From Tetrapyrgos nigripes (lineage: Eukaryota; Basidiomycota; Agaricomycetes; Agaricales; Campanellaceae), in assembly GCA_013368315.1 (NCBI GenBank), contig JAACJM010000135.1, positions 62,001 through 126,000 on the forward strand: DNA of 64,000 nucleotides. Direction: 5' to 3'. Below the pieces are notes generated by a model that was not told the DNA's origin, did not search any database, and saw only the letters and a list, made by a program, of their open reading frames with translations. A program made the position numbers and the translations under genes. Shown here piece by piece: positions 24,101-36,220 of this stretch. The first letter of the stretch is position 1, and every line of letters starts with the position of its first letter.

Positions 24101-24490
24101 AAGACACACCATGACAACTCCTTCTGACGTCTGCGCCTGAATGATAGTCTGACTCCCGCTACTATTAGCCTGATTGGGGAGGTTATGATTCACTCGTAGC
24201 TAATAACGGTACACCGAGAGTTAGTACATCATACAGTGATGACGTAGATGCATACGAACAGGAAGAAACTGGGGTTTTCTTGGAAGGGGCTTGATAGGCG
24301 GTCTATTACACGGCACAGTCTTGAACCCGTTGTAGAGCATGGGCATTGTAGAGGAATTGGACGGCAACATCGAGGAAGAGGACTGGGAGTGGCGTATCCA
24401 TCAGACCGACACGTCGAGGACAACAAAGACCAGAGTACTCACAGCTACTGCCCCCTGCCCCTCCATTATCGTGGTAGGCTCACTACTCAT
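21169..24490 (-). CDS. large disordered coiled-coil protein with C-terminal CxxC/HxxxH module
   Basis: By splicing, four exons (24490-24443, 24382-24260, 24199-24110, 24051-21169) give about 1,047 aa; each intron is about 58-60 bases and phase is kept throughout. The start is MSSEPTT. Intron 2 uses a GTTCGT donor, so that junction is the least certain. Layout: a Pro/His/Ser-rich N-terminus with HPHPYAHAYA-type runs; a short coiled coil at about residues 295-365 (heptads in QKERRERVIESRERERE); a long acidic and Ser-rich disordered middle; and a compact C-terminus. That C-terminus holds KIYCRYC, then about 30 residues later LVEHCAREHP, a C2-H2 arrangement suited to zinc, followed by an amphipathic helix. 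The neighbouring gene ends in the same arrangement. A nuclear or chromatin role is possible but is inference only. Confidence 0.72.
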
Positions 24491-25391
24491 CACTATAAGA
24501 TATGGACCAGCCTATACTCGACGGTCTGTAGGCGTAGTCGGGATACAATCAAGAAGTAAGTTGTCAAGCAAAGTGGGGCAAAGCGCCAGCGCTTGGACTT
24601 CCCGTACTTACATAGGTACCGGTGATAAAAAGATGAGAGGCACTTTGACAATAACCCCATCGAATAGCTTCCTGAAAGCGTTCTCTGACTACCTGTTGAG
24701 TAAGGAGTGTGGTAGAAGTGGCATGGTATCGCCATTTGACAATAAGCCAAAGACAATAAAGGGGAGGATCCCATGGGCGATGAAAGACAAAAGAGACAAC
24801 AATACTGAATAAGCGGCGCTGACACGAGGCCGTGTGTCATTTCCTACCCTGCAAAATCGACTCACTCCGCAAGTCCGTCGACTCATTGTAACTCGAGTTT
24901 GGACATACACGAATGGAGATAAGGAACTTTGACTCGATATCATCTCATATTGAGAAAGAGCTCTTCATAACAGAACAAATAGACAGCAATAGTAATGCAA
25001 AAGTGAGATGAAAGCGACACGGAAGAAAATACATGTACACGCAGTCAAGAGTATTGAGTACATATGGGACAGAAGTAGATGAAGACGTAGACCAAAAGAC
25101 CAAGAAAGCGATAGCGTTTAGTATACATTATTAGCATAGCTGCATAATTTCGTTTTACACTGCGGATCAAGTATGTGTTAGTCAAATAATCATATGATCG
25201 TTCAGTAGACGACTCACGAAGATCTTTAGAGGAAACCAGTGAGGAAACCAGTCTATGTATAGAAAGGAGAGAGACGTTGACGGAGACAAGAAAGAAAAAC
25301 GAAAAACGGAGACAAGAAACGACGAAACGCATTTGATACACCAAGAAAAGATACCAGTGAAATTAGAACGAAAAAAAGAAAAATGAGCAAA
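24491..25391. other. intergenic / promoter side of the 21-24 kb gene
   Basis: No supported coding sequence. The region lies between the start of the 21169-24490 gene and the stop of the next gene, both on the minus strand, so it should contain the promoter of one and the terminator of the other. The frames here lack conserved features. The stretch 25250-25380 is purine-rich. Confidence 0.45.
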
Positions 25392-28300
25392 TCACTTCGT
25401 CTGTTTCCTCCTATTCTTCCCCCCTCCCCCCTCACCACCTTTACCCCCACCCACACTAGCACCCCCTGCTGCAGCCCCACCTCCCCCCTGCTTCAACTGA
25501 ACCAACTCGAGTGCAATCTTCGCATGACTATACTTGACAACCTCTTCAACCCTCTCTGAATGTTCATCCCAGGAATGTTTAAACATGTCGGTGAAAGAAG
25601 GAGAGTTGGTTGGGAACGTTTTGGGTTTGGTCATTGTGGTTTTGGAGTGGGTACTGTTTATAGGATGAGGTTGGTTAGCGAAAGAACGAGAAACAAGATC
25701 AAAAGAAAGAAAGGAGGAATTAAGAATACTCACCGACACTCCCGACACACATACTCCCCACCTACAGTATCGTACAACAACTCGATATGACGGAACGCAA
25801 GTTTGTCTTTCGCAGTCCCACTTGCACCACCAGATCCATTGACACTCCCCTTCCCATTGCCAGTCCCTGGAGCAGCAGTGTCACCACTACGACCAGACTC
25901 CTTCGTCGTAGACCCATTAGCCAATCCATTCGCCGTGGCACCGTTGTCAGAAATGGAATTCGCTCGTTCCCTCTCCCGTTCTCTTTCCCTCTGTTCCCTC
26001 TCCATATATTGCTGCGTAATAAATGCCGAAGTCGTAGGCGTATGTGTATTGGGGTAATGATAATACCCAGAGCCGGGTGCAGATACAGGGGGTTTGATAT
26101 TAGAACCCGAACTTGAAGAAGAACCTGGACCAGGCGGCCCCAAATACAAAATGGGTAACGAAGCAGGTGCAGATGCAGGTGTTGGCGCTGGAGCTGGAGG
26201 CGGCGGCGGCGGCGGTGGTTGAGCAGGGTTGGTATTCGGAATAGGCTGCATCGTTTGGTCACGGTAATAAGACCTTGAAGCCGCTGTCGCCAAGTCAGAA
26301 CGGTCAGAACGGTCGTTGGGATTGCGATTTGGGTAAGTATTCGTCGTGGGAGGAAGAGAGTGTTTATAAGGACGCTGATACATGTGCGAGTCGTAGAAGT
26401 TGTGTTGGTTGGGTCGAGAAGCGTTTGCGTTTGCGTTGGATTCTGAGTGAGGAATTAACGGAGAGACGAATGGAGGAGGTTGAGCAGGTGCTGCTGCTAC
26501 TGGTGATGAACCCGAATCCACTCCATAGGGAGGAGGATAGTCATTCATCTCTGCTCTAGATAACGCAGTATCTTCATTCGCGGTCCGTAGCTCTGCCCTT
26601 GGAGACCGATTATTTTCGTGCGTTCTAGCGATTTTGGGTATACGCTCTCGGTCTCTTTCCCTTTCGTCGCCGGTTCCGCCATCCTTCTCCTCAAGTCGAG
26701 CCTTCTCCCTAGATCCAGGTGAAACAATCTCCCCTTCTTCCTCCTCGTCGCCGTCTCGTCCTCCTTCAAATTCAGCCCGACTTCGTTTTCGAGAAGTGTC
26801 AACTTCGCCTTCTTCTACCCTTGTACTGGAAGAGCCGGTGACACCGTTAGGTCGGGCAGTGGAAGACGAAGACGAAGCCTCGGGATAGGCAGGATATTCT
26901 GGAGGTGGACTCTGTGTCGGTAACGGTGGAGGTGACACCGTAGGCGGTGCTGGTGTAGACCCGGAAGCATTCCTACGAGAAATCGACAAACGTTGTCTCT
27001 TGAGGGGACGATAATCGGTAAAGTCGTCTTCAGGCGCAGAAAGGTCTAACGGTGCCGAAGCTGACAATGGTGAAGGCTGAGCGGACGAAGCTCGGTCCCT
27101 AGATTGAGAAGCTTGAGCCAACATTAGCCGGTGGTTGTCGGAATATGATGTAGGTGGAGGTATGGGAATAGACGTTGCTTGTGAAGCTGCCGACATTGGG
27201 ACTGGGGAGTCGGAAACGACTTCGTTGGCTGTCTGGTTATCTTGAACTGAAGCAGATCTGGGCCAAGAACTGTCTTGTACGGCTCTACCGACGACACCCT
27301 GAGACGACAGAAAAAGTCGGTTTAAAAAAAAATCCAGATGAAAAGGTCATGAGTGCACGCACCGATACAGGCTCCCTCAACCTCGCTACTTCCTCTCTCA
27401 AAGCCCTAATCTCCGCTTCCCACCTGTGCCTCTCATCATCTTCCACTTCTCTCGACCCCATACTCCTCTTCAACACTCTCAACTCCTCCTCAACTATCCT
27501 CTTCGCCTCCTCAACCCTCTCTCTCGCCTTCTTCTCCCTTTTACACTCATCCGCCATAATCTCCTTCTTCCCCCTCTGCTTCTCAGCCCTCTCCTCCGCA
27601 TCTTCATACGCCTCCTTCATCGACTTGAGCTGCCCATTCAAATGCTGTATCTCCACATGAAGCGCCTGAACGTTATGCGGCAACAACGGAACCATCCCAC
27701 CACCACCATCTGTTACTTGTCCCCTCATCTGCTTCTCCATTTCCAACTCTGTCTGCAACTGACGATTCCTCTCGTATACAACAGCTAGTTCCTTTTCCCG
27801 CTCTCGTAGGTTTTTCAATGACTGATTGGATAAGGCTACGTGGTCCGCCCGCGCACGTTTCTCGACTTCATCCTTTTCTCTCAACAGCTGGTCGCACTTT
27901 TCCTTCCATCCGCCTTCTCCTTCGGTACCACCAGAAGAACCTGCACCATTACCCATACCCATACCCCCACCTTCCTTCTCATACCTCTTCCTCCACTCCC
28001 ACTCCATCTCCTTCCCATACCTCTCCCTCCACTCCTTCTCATAATACTCCTTCCAAAGCACCTCCCTCTCACTCTCCAACCCACCCATCCCCTTTGAATC
28101 CATAATATCCTTTTCGATATTCGCCACTGTAGTTCTCCAAGCCGTTTCGAGCGCACGTTGAGCGTGACCGAGGACACTTGAGGATATTTGATTGGCTAGA
28201 GAGATGCCGAAACGCGAAGAGATAGTTTGCATGGGCATGATGGAGAGATGGGGTTGGGAGGAGAGTTGGACGACGTGGGGGTTTGGGTTTGGGTTTGAGT

Positions 28301-31300
28301 TACTAGACGTAGACGTAGAGGGCACGCCAACAGGAAAAGACGGTGGTAAATGAGACGGAGGTGGTGGTGCAGGCGAAGAAGGTATAAAATGTGAATGATG
28401 AGGGTCCATTGATATCCTTGCAGGTGCATCGGGCCGTAAAACGGGATACGCAGCTCCCACCGGTCCACCAGGTCCATTTGCACTAGAACCATGAACAGAA
28501 ACGGAACTCGGACCCATCTTTGGTGTATTAGACGCACTAGAAGGTCTCCCAACCCCAACCCCAGTCCCAGTCCCAGACCCAGACCCAGGTGCCGTCACAG
28601 CTCTCATTAACGCAGGTGAAGTAGTACCTGGTCTACCAATGGCTGAAGTGGCGACGATGGCGCCGCCATGAGGATGAGCGTGAGGATGAGGGATAGAAGC
28701 AGCACCGGATCTAGGCGACGTGAACGATATAACCCGTTGCTGCTGCTGGTGCTGTTGGTGTTGAGGATGCTGCACATGAGGATGTGGATGAGGATGTGGA
28801 TGACCAGACGCGTGGACGTGGGCATGGGCATGGGGAGGAGGATGTGGTGGTGGATACCCTTGGACTTGAGCCTGATGAAGGTGAGGATGGGGTAGAGGTA
28901 ACGGAGGAGTCGTCGTATGCGTATGGACAGAAGGGTATTGATTCTGGGGCTGCTGCTGAGGGTATCTGTTGTGTACTTGTCCTTGTACCTGTCCTTGTAC
29001 CTGTCCTTGAGACGGATGTGATTGAGGATGTACCTGTGGAGACCTTAGAGGAACCACCGCCGGCGACGACGACGACGAAGGTTGAGTGTGACTCTGACTC
29101 TCCTTGGCTACCATCTGCGAGACAGTAGTAGGATAGACGTTACCACCAACCACCGTTGTCGCCAACGAGTTCGTCCTAGCACGGCCTTGGCCTTGGAGTT
29201 GAGCTTGGGATTGGAGCTGGGCTTGGGATTGGGACTGGACATGAGTCGTCGGCATCTGCGTCTGCGTATACACCGGTGCTGACGTTGGAGGCTGCTGGTG
29301 TGGGTGTGAGTGTGGGTGTGGATGTGAGTGCGCGTGTAGCTGTGCGTGGGGGTGTGGGGGTGGGTGTAGTTGCGCGTGCCCGTGTGGGTGTTGATGAGAT
29401 GAGACGGGAACGGAAATGGAACCCCGAGATTGAGTCCGAGACTGCGACTGCACCTGGGACTGTGGATGTGGATGTGAAGGTGGGTGTGGGTGTGACGTAG
29501 GCCCAACAGAGTAAGCCTGAGCGTGAGCGATACTATGCCTGCGTTCTCGTTGCTCTCGATCGATGACAACGTGGGTTTGACTTTGACTCTGGCTCTGGCT
29601 TTGGGGATGACTATGACTCTGACTTTGGCTATGAGTCAGAGCGTGACTCTGTCCTTGTCCCTGGCTTTGTCCCTGTCCTTGTCCTTGTCCCTGACCTTGA
29701 CCTTGACCTTGACCTTGACCTTGTACGTGAGCAGCGTAGGCGTTAGCGTTCAAGGAAGGAGGTACGCCTACGCCTACACCGTTACCATTACCATTACGCT
29801 GAACATGTAGTGGCGGCGGCGGCGGCGGGGGTGGTGGCTGTACTTGAGCCTGAGGAGGATTGGGATTGGGATGAGTATGAGTACCATGCTGCGACGACGA
29901 GGTAGAGGCGTGTCCGTGTTGCTGTTGTTGTTGTTGGTGAGGGTGTGTATGTCCATGCGGATGGGATTGGGGTTGGGTTTGTGAATGTACACCAGGCGAA
30001 GGATGGACCTGAGGGGGATCTCGGTGACTCTGTGGCGTGAAAGAGCCGAAACGCCAAGAGGAGATATAGATAGAGATGAAAATTTTTTTTAAAAAAGTCG
30101 GTCAAAAAGAAAAACGAAATCAAAAATCAAAAACCCACCCTTTCTCTTTCCGTATCCCTTCTCGCCGACGGCTGCTGATACCCAACTGGAGGTGAGACCT
30201 CTTTGATAGAGTCCGAGTCTTCGTCGGAAAGAGGACCTGGGCTACGTGGTCTTTCTCTTTCTCTGTCAACACCGGGACTTCCAGGTCCAACGAGTCCTCC
30301 TCTCTCTCTTCGTCCACTTACACCTAACCCTCCTATACCGGAACCCGAACCCGAAGCTGGACCAGTAGTCGTGGTAGTATTCGTAGTCGTATTCGTATTC
30401 GAATCCTCCCCAGACCCAGACGCCGAAGAATACGATGGTATTTGAACGGATAGCCTCTGTTTGTGATGTTGTTGTTTAGGTGGTCCCATACCCATACCCA
30501 TACCCGTGGCCATGGATGGATTGGCTGTAGACGATGAAGGTGAAGGGTTGGGTGATGGGGAACTGGGACTTGGGTTGTTACGAGGACCTCCTCCTTCTCG
30601 TGCGCCCACAACTGCTCCGGCATCTTTTTCCATTTCCGTATCCACTTCTATTCCACGTTCTCTTTCGTCATCTCGTTCTCGTTCCCTTTCTCTTCCTCGT
30701 TCCCGTTCCGTTCCTCTTCCACCATCTCCTTCCCGTTCTTGCTCCTCATCTCCATCGGGTACTCTTTCTCTCTCCATTCTTAGCCGTCTTCTTCTTTCTT
30801 CTTGTTCACGTGTCCCTATCATGGGGTCGGAAATATTAAAAGACGTAAGATTACGAGAACGAGAAGCACCACCACGACCGAGGTTGGAATTAGAACCGGG
30901 ATGATGCCGTTGGTCTTGGTCTTGGTCTTGGTCACGATGGTCAAAAGTCGAAGAAGCCCCTTCTATATCATCCACAGCCATATCAACATCATCCCCATCG
31001 ACATCAGAACGGTTTAGGTTTGGGTTTCGGCTTGAAGGCGTAGGCATAGGGACAGAAATAACGTCGTTCGGAATAGATGTGGGCGTCATTTTCTGATTCT
31101 GATCCTTGGTCTGATGAGGATGAGGATGCGGTGTAGAACCTGAGCCCGAGCTCGAGATTAACGGAGGTAGTGATGAGAGAGGAGGAGGAGAACCAGCTGC
31201 GGATATGGGTGGTGACGCTCTGCTAAATGCTTCTGGTGCTAATATGGGTCTCCCGGGTGGTCCATGTCCAGAAACTGATACTGGTGGTGGTGGTGGTGGC

Positions 31301-32481
31301 GGTGGAGGAGGATTGGAAGAGGAAGAGGATGGGGAGAATGAGAATGGAGGACGGTGGAGTTGGGGTTGAGGACGGCTACTAGGGATAGAGGTAGAAGCAG
31401 AAGCAGAGGAGGAGGAAGACGGTCTTTGTAGTTCTCTCTCTCGTAGGTCTCGTTCCCGTTCTCTGTCTCGTTCTCGGAGGTCTGAATTGGGATGTTGTTG
31501 TTGTTGGTATTGGTGGGGCGAGTAGGAATATGAATGAGAATTATGAGAAGACGAATACGAGTGCGGTAAGGGTAAAGGCGACGTAGGAGGTGCAGAATGT
31601 GGATGTGGATAGGTTGTATGTGTATGTCGCCGAATGAAGTTGGGGTTTGGAGGAGGGGTGCGTTGAGTCTGGCTTCGCTGAGAGTGGGAGTAAGGGGGAG
31701 GGTGAGGGTAAGATTGAGAGGGCGTCTGTCGGAGAAGCCTATCCCCACCACCTTCTGCGACGGAAGCAGTGTAGTTAAAGTTGAGCTGAGATGAGGATGT
31801 AGAGTGGTTTGAGTCGCGGGAGGACGGGCGCTACAAGAAGGTTAAAAAGACGTCGGATAGATGAAAAAGGTGTATAGACGCACGTGTTGAAGGACTGGCC
31901 TCGGAGGATACCTGGAAGAGTCAAAGCTGGGCTTATCAAAGGATCCCCTTCTCCCGCTTGCGCTCAACGGTCCATCACCGAGCATAGCGGCTTTAGCGGC
32001 TAAAACCGAGGAAGGTATTGAGAGCTTCTAAAGAGACTTAGTTAGAGAGAGAAACGAGGGGGAAAGCGCAACGCACTGGGGGTCCAGACAAAGACTTTGA
32101 AGCAGTATTTCCGAATGAGTGGGCATAGGGTGTGACTGGAGTCCCCGGTGCATCTTCATGTGTGGAACTAGACGATGGCCGACTTCTACTAGACCCCACG
32201 TATTGGATATCTGGCGACTGCTGCCTCGACCCCGACGCTGAAGACCGACTTCGACTCCCCGACCTATCCAACCCTGCAAACGCTTCCACCGAAGACTCTT
32301 GCGCCAAAATGGTAGACAGACGAGGTAAAATGGTGCTGTTCCTGGCGTCTTGGTTAAACCCCGAGCTGGACCCAGAGGAGTGTCGAGAATGGGTGGGTTT
32401 GGGGTGAGGATGACCATTGGAAGAGACTGGGGAATGAAGGGGTCTGTTTTGTTGTTGGTGGGGAAGAGGAGGTAGCGACAT
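25392..32481 (-). CDS. giant disordered coiled-coil protein with C-terminal CxxC/HxxxH module
   Basis: Six exons (32481-32077, 32027-31884, 31830-30139, 30029-27363, 27298-25734, 25653-25392) splice in frame through introns of 49, 53, 109, 64 and 80 bases, giving about 2,244 aa. The start is MSLPPLPHQQQ. The N-terminal half is disordered: Ser, His-Pro, Gln-rich and RER/DRE charged runs, including a GQGQ tract and SQSQ tracts in exon 4. The end of exon 4 encodes a coiled coil of about 250 residues (DQLLREKDEVEKRARAD, then ERNRQLQTELEMEKQM). Exon 5 is acidic and Pro-rich. The C-terminus reads EYVCREC, spliced to MFKHSWDEHSERVEEV, the same C2-H2 spacing as in the gene at 21169-24490, then a Gly-rich basic tail. 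Pieces of this locus could be mistaken for separate genes. Function unknown; a scaffold or transcriptional role is inference. Confidence 0.78.
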
Positions 32482-33431
32482 GTTGTAAAGTCAAAAACAT
32501 AAATAAAAAAAGTCGAAAACAAGTATGAGCGAGGATGGCCAGATGGCGGTTGCCTGCAGAAAAGGTTACGAGACTAATATTCCCACGCGGACGCGTGGAC
32601 GTGGCTGTGGCTGTGGTTCCCCTTCATTCACGATGTCGTGGTTATTCAACAGCTATAACAGCACTGGCGTCTACCGTCGTTTGCGAATCGATATTCTTCG
32701 AGACTGATCATCATAGCACACACTGCCTTTTATCACAGTACTCATAAGTAACCAAATTGAGGGTCATCGCACCCCCACTACATCATCAATGACTGATACT
32801 ATATCCCAGTTCGACGACTGTGTACATAAATACTTGAGGAAACTTTACGCATTGTTGATTGATCGAAGTCAACAAGAAGGAAACGTTGCACCCCTCCGTT
32901 CAACAATCAAAATCTGGTCCAAGAAATCGTGCGCCGCCTTCAGGTGTCACTTTTAGTCGCTGTTTGTTCGGAAGGTGAATAATTCGGCACCCAGCAATGC
33001 AATAAATATATTTTAATCGTGCTTGAGAGACGTTAGGAATAATACTTACATATGTCTCCGAATAAATGCCAGTGAGGTCAGTTGTTCAGTGCACAATCAT
33101 TGGTCTCGCCACAATCCTCCAAGAGAACAAGAAAAAAGTCAGGCATACTTACATCCCCAACGGTATAATTGAAATCAGACAGGTAGAACGAACGGTCAGG
33201 ATCTACGGTCACTGATAAACGGAAGGAGCGAGACCATGAACTTGCCATTGGTTTGCTAATCTAGGGGTTTCCAAAGTTTACAGTTCTAAGCCGCCATCTC
33301 TGCGCAGACGGACCAAGAAGGAAATGATCGTGATGGTGGGTAGTAGGATATGCCTCTACTGTTCGTACCGACCATCGAAATCATCTCCTTCGTTTCCACC
33401 ACAGCTTGATTCAGTATATCCAAGGAGCACT
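32482..33431. promoter_or_regulatory. divergent intergenic region
   Basis: This lies between the start of the giant minus-strand gene and the start of the plus-strand signal-peptide gene, so promoters of both should be here. No core motif stands out. The last 240 bases before 33432 (from about 33190) are duplicated at 43640-43790, ahead of the second copy of that gene, which marks the left edge of the duplicated block. Confidence 0.4.
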
Positions 33432-34855
33432 ATGGCTTGGAAAACTCTAAATCTGTCGGTCTCCAGGATTATACGATATTCTCGCTACTCACGAAACTTT
33501 CCTTCCCCAGGACACTCCTTTTATGCGCATTCGCAACAGCAAACGCCTTGTCAATAGACCCGTTCCAAATGACGGAATTAGTTCCATTTACTGTAACCTG
33601 GCATCGCGATCCAGGCGACCCAAGCCACGATTGGTTTTTCGAAAAATCAGACACGATTGGGACATCTTTACCTTTAACCATTGCTCATCCAGCAGACGCG
33701 AGCGGGCAACTTCTTATAACGTATAGCCATTCTGGGTGAAGATCTTTCTCAACTTTTCTACTCAAACAACACTAATTGCGACTCTAGGCCTTTATACCTA
33801 GTAGCCTTTGAAGACGAGAGGTAGGCACGATATTTTGGCATCATATACTATTCATTTATACTGCAGCTCAGTCCTTTCACAACGTTTGGACCGATAACGG
33901 AGGGAGCTTTGCAACTATTCACACCGACCTCAACGCAAAAACCAATAATATCGATACCACCCTTGTCTTCACTTGGGATTACCTCGTGAGTTTTTGGCCT
34001 TTTACTATCCGGATTGGAGTACTCATAGCGAGTCTAATCCCGAATTCTGCCCATAGCCATGAATCCGAGACTCCAATCTCTACTAGCACCACGCAATCCA
34101 CTACACGGAGCCAATCTGCCTCACAGGCTACTACATCATTTTCGTAAGTATGAGTTTAGTTGCAAACAAAATCGACTTGGGTATTTAGTCCTGCCCGTAG
34201 TCAGCAAGACATAACACCAACTGTTACTACCACACAATCTATCACAGTTAGCAATATTGCGTCCCCCCCTACATCGACTCCTCATCCACATTCTCCTAAA
34301 AAAACCATCATAGGAAGCGTAATCGGGGCCATTCTAAGCGTCCTAATCATCGCTGCTCTTTTCACTTTCTGGCTCTGTCGGCGTCGGCGTCGACAGAAAC
34401 AAGTGACAGGATTGAATCAAGGATTGCTTTCTCCGCTCCCTTCAGCTGCCTCATTCGTAGCTGGTGGAAGTGGTACTATTTCTCCATTTATCTTGCCACA
34501 AGCCACTTCTGCCCGTAGGGAGAAGGGAGTCAGGGTTACCCACAGCCTCGACGGTCCTCGCACTCAGAATCCTGATACAGGTGGAATGAATGTTCGGGAT
34601 CAGAGACCTACGGTCGCTGATGGGGTTGAAAAAGTGAATGATCAAAGCCAGGAAAGCACTGGCAATCGAGTTTGTGATCTAGACAGTTCCGGCATTCATA
34701 CTTCTAGCTCACCATTGCAACCAGCTTCGTCGAGTAGGGTCCAACGTACGGTTCGACACGAGGATAGTGGGATCAGGATATATCAGCCTCATGCGCGGGC
34801 GGACCAGGCCGAAGAAAGCGTAGTAGATATACCACCGGAATATGCCTCTGTGTAA
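33432..34855 (+). CDS. signal-peptide / single-TM surface protein, copy 1 (possibly frameshifted)
   Basis: The start MAWKTLN joins across an intron (33455-33510) to LLLCAFATANA, a good signal peptide. An extracellular domain follows (TELVPFTVTWHRDPGDP, then SHSGPLYLVAFED), then TDNGGSFATIHTDLN, a Ser/Thr-rich stalk, one transmembrane helix (IIGSVIGAILSVLIIAALF, about 34307-34365), an RRRRR stop-transfer and a cytoplasmic tail ending PPEYASV. This layout is common among mushroom surface or sensor proteins of unknown ligand. Compared with copy 2 (43982-45240), the end of exon 3 is 8 bases shorter (GAAGACGAGAG), which puts exon 4 out of phase. Either splicing differs or copy 1 is broken. The exon 4/5 junction near 33988-34070 is also uncertain. 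Confidence 0.6.
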
Positions 34856-34951
34856 TTTCTCAAGCTTCCAAGTTGAAGATCATCAAAATCCTCTGCAACC
34901 GTTTCAGATATCGATTTCGACTCGAAATGATCAACCCATAAATATTTCTTA

Positions 34952-36220
34952 CACTGGGTGCAAACACTTGTAAATCCTCTGCTTTACTGAGGTTTTACAA
35001 GAGTATTACACCAAGCCAATCAATATGTAAGACTCCTTGTCATACATTAGTATAACAAGAGACAGAAAAAATTAGAACAACCTTGTATGACCATTGTAAG
35101 TCATAAAGAAATACCATGGACTTTCAGTGTGACTTGCTGTCACTGTATACCCTTGGTGGATATACTGTGGAATTACACAGGAATTTCAGGGTGACTTTTT
35201 GTCACAATATGTCATGTAGTAAGACACATAGGAAATACTGGAGTATTTCAGTGTGACAGATAATCACAGTATGACAAACAGTAAGGCAAGAGAGATTTAC
35301 AAAGGACTTACAAGGAAGCAAAATCTGCAGGAAATTTACAAAGTGACAATCAAGTCACAGTAATACACTTGTAAGACTAGCTGTATTATGAAGGAATTAC
35401 AAGAAAGATTTGCTACAAACACTGGTAAATCCTCAGCCTTACTGGAGTATTACAAGAGTATTATGGGGAACCAATCAATATGTAAGTTGGCTTGACTTAC
35501 AAGTGTATTACAAAATAGACAAAAAATGAGGACTATTCTGAAAGACCATTGTAAGCTGCAAGGACATACCATGGACTTTCAGTGTGAGGCTTTGTCACAG
35601 TATAGCATTGAAGAGCATACAGTGGAATTACAAGGTGACTTTTTTGTCACAGTATGTCTTCTTGTAAAACAGAACTGAAATACCAGGGTATTTCAGTGTG
35701 AGATAATGTCACAGTAAGACAATTTGTAAACCAAGTAAAATTTACAGAGGACTTACCAGAAGGTAGAACTTGAAAGTCTTGGGTAAGACTGCTCATATTT
35801 ACACTGAATTTACGGAGGGACAGCTGTGTCACAGTAATACCCTAGAAAGACTTGTGACTTTACAAGGGAATTACAAGATGCAGGTTTTAAAAGTCTATCT
35901 TGTAAGTCTCTGGAAAAAACCTGCATGCTAAATGGAGAATATACAGTGTGACAGACTGGTCACAGTAAGACACTTGTAAGTCACAAGACATTACAATGAC
36001 TTTACTGAAAAGTGACTATTTTGTAAGTCATCATGTATATCCAATGGACTTACAAGAGACTTGTTGGATGGATTTGCAGTGCATGTCAATTAAGTAATAC
36101 AGAAGGGCTTACTGAAAATTTACAGGATGTAATACAATGAATTCATTCAACCAGGTCAATTAAATGTTACTAAATATAAATAGACAGCTCAGGCTGGACT
36201 GTGTCTCCCTTGTCATCTTC
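34952..36220 (+). repeat. left terminal inverted repeat with palindromic motif series
   Basis: About 1.27 kb, roughly 97% identical by eye to the reverse complement of 41748-42952. Differences include a missing block of about 10 bp in the right copy (near CACAATATGTC). A motif GTGTGAC, 4-6 bases, then GTCACAGTA recurs about every 50-250 bp, near 35130, 35190, 35250, 35350, 35590, 35635, 35695, 35825 and 35945. Short CTTGTAAGTC/TTACAAG words fill the spaces. Subterminal motif arrays of this kind bind the transposase in CACTA elements. The open frame at 35647-35832 is only a by-product of the repeat. Confidence 0.85.

Noticed and set aside
35647..35832. A 61-codon frame repeated almost identically at 42134-42319
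   Set aside because: Both lie at mirror positions in the terminal inverted repeats, so their similarity is that of the repeats; there is no start context or domain.
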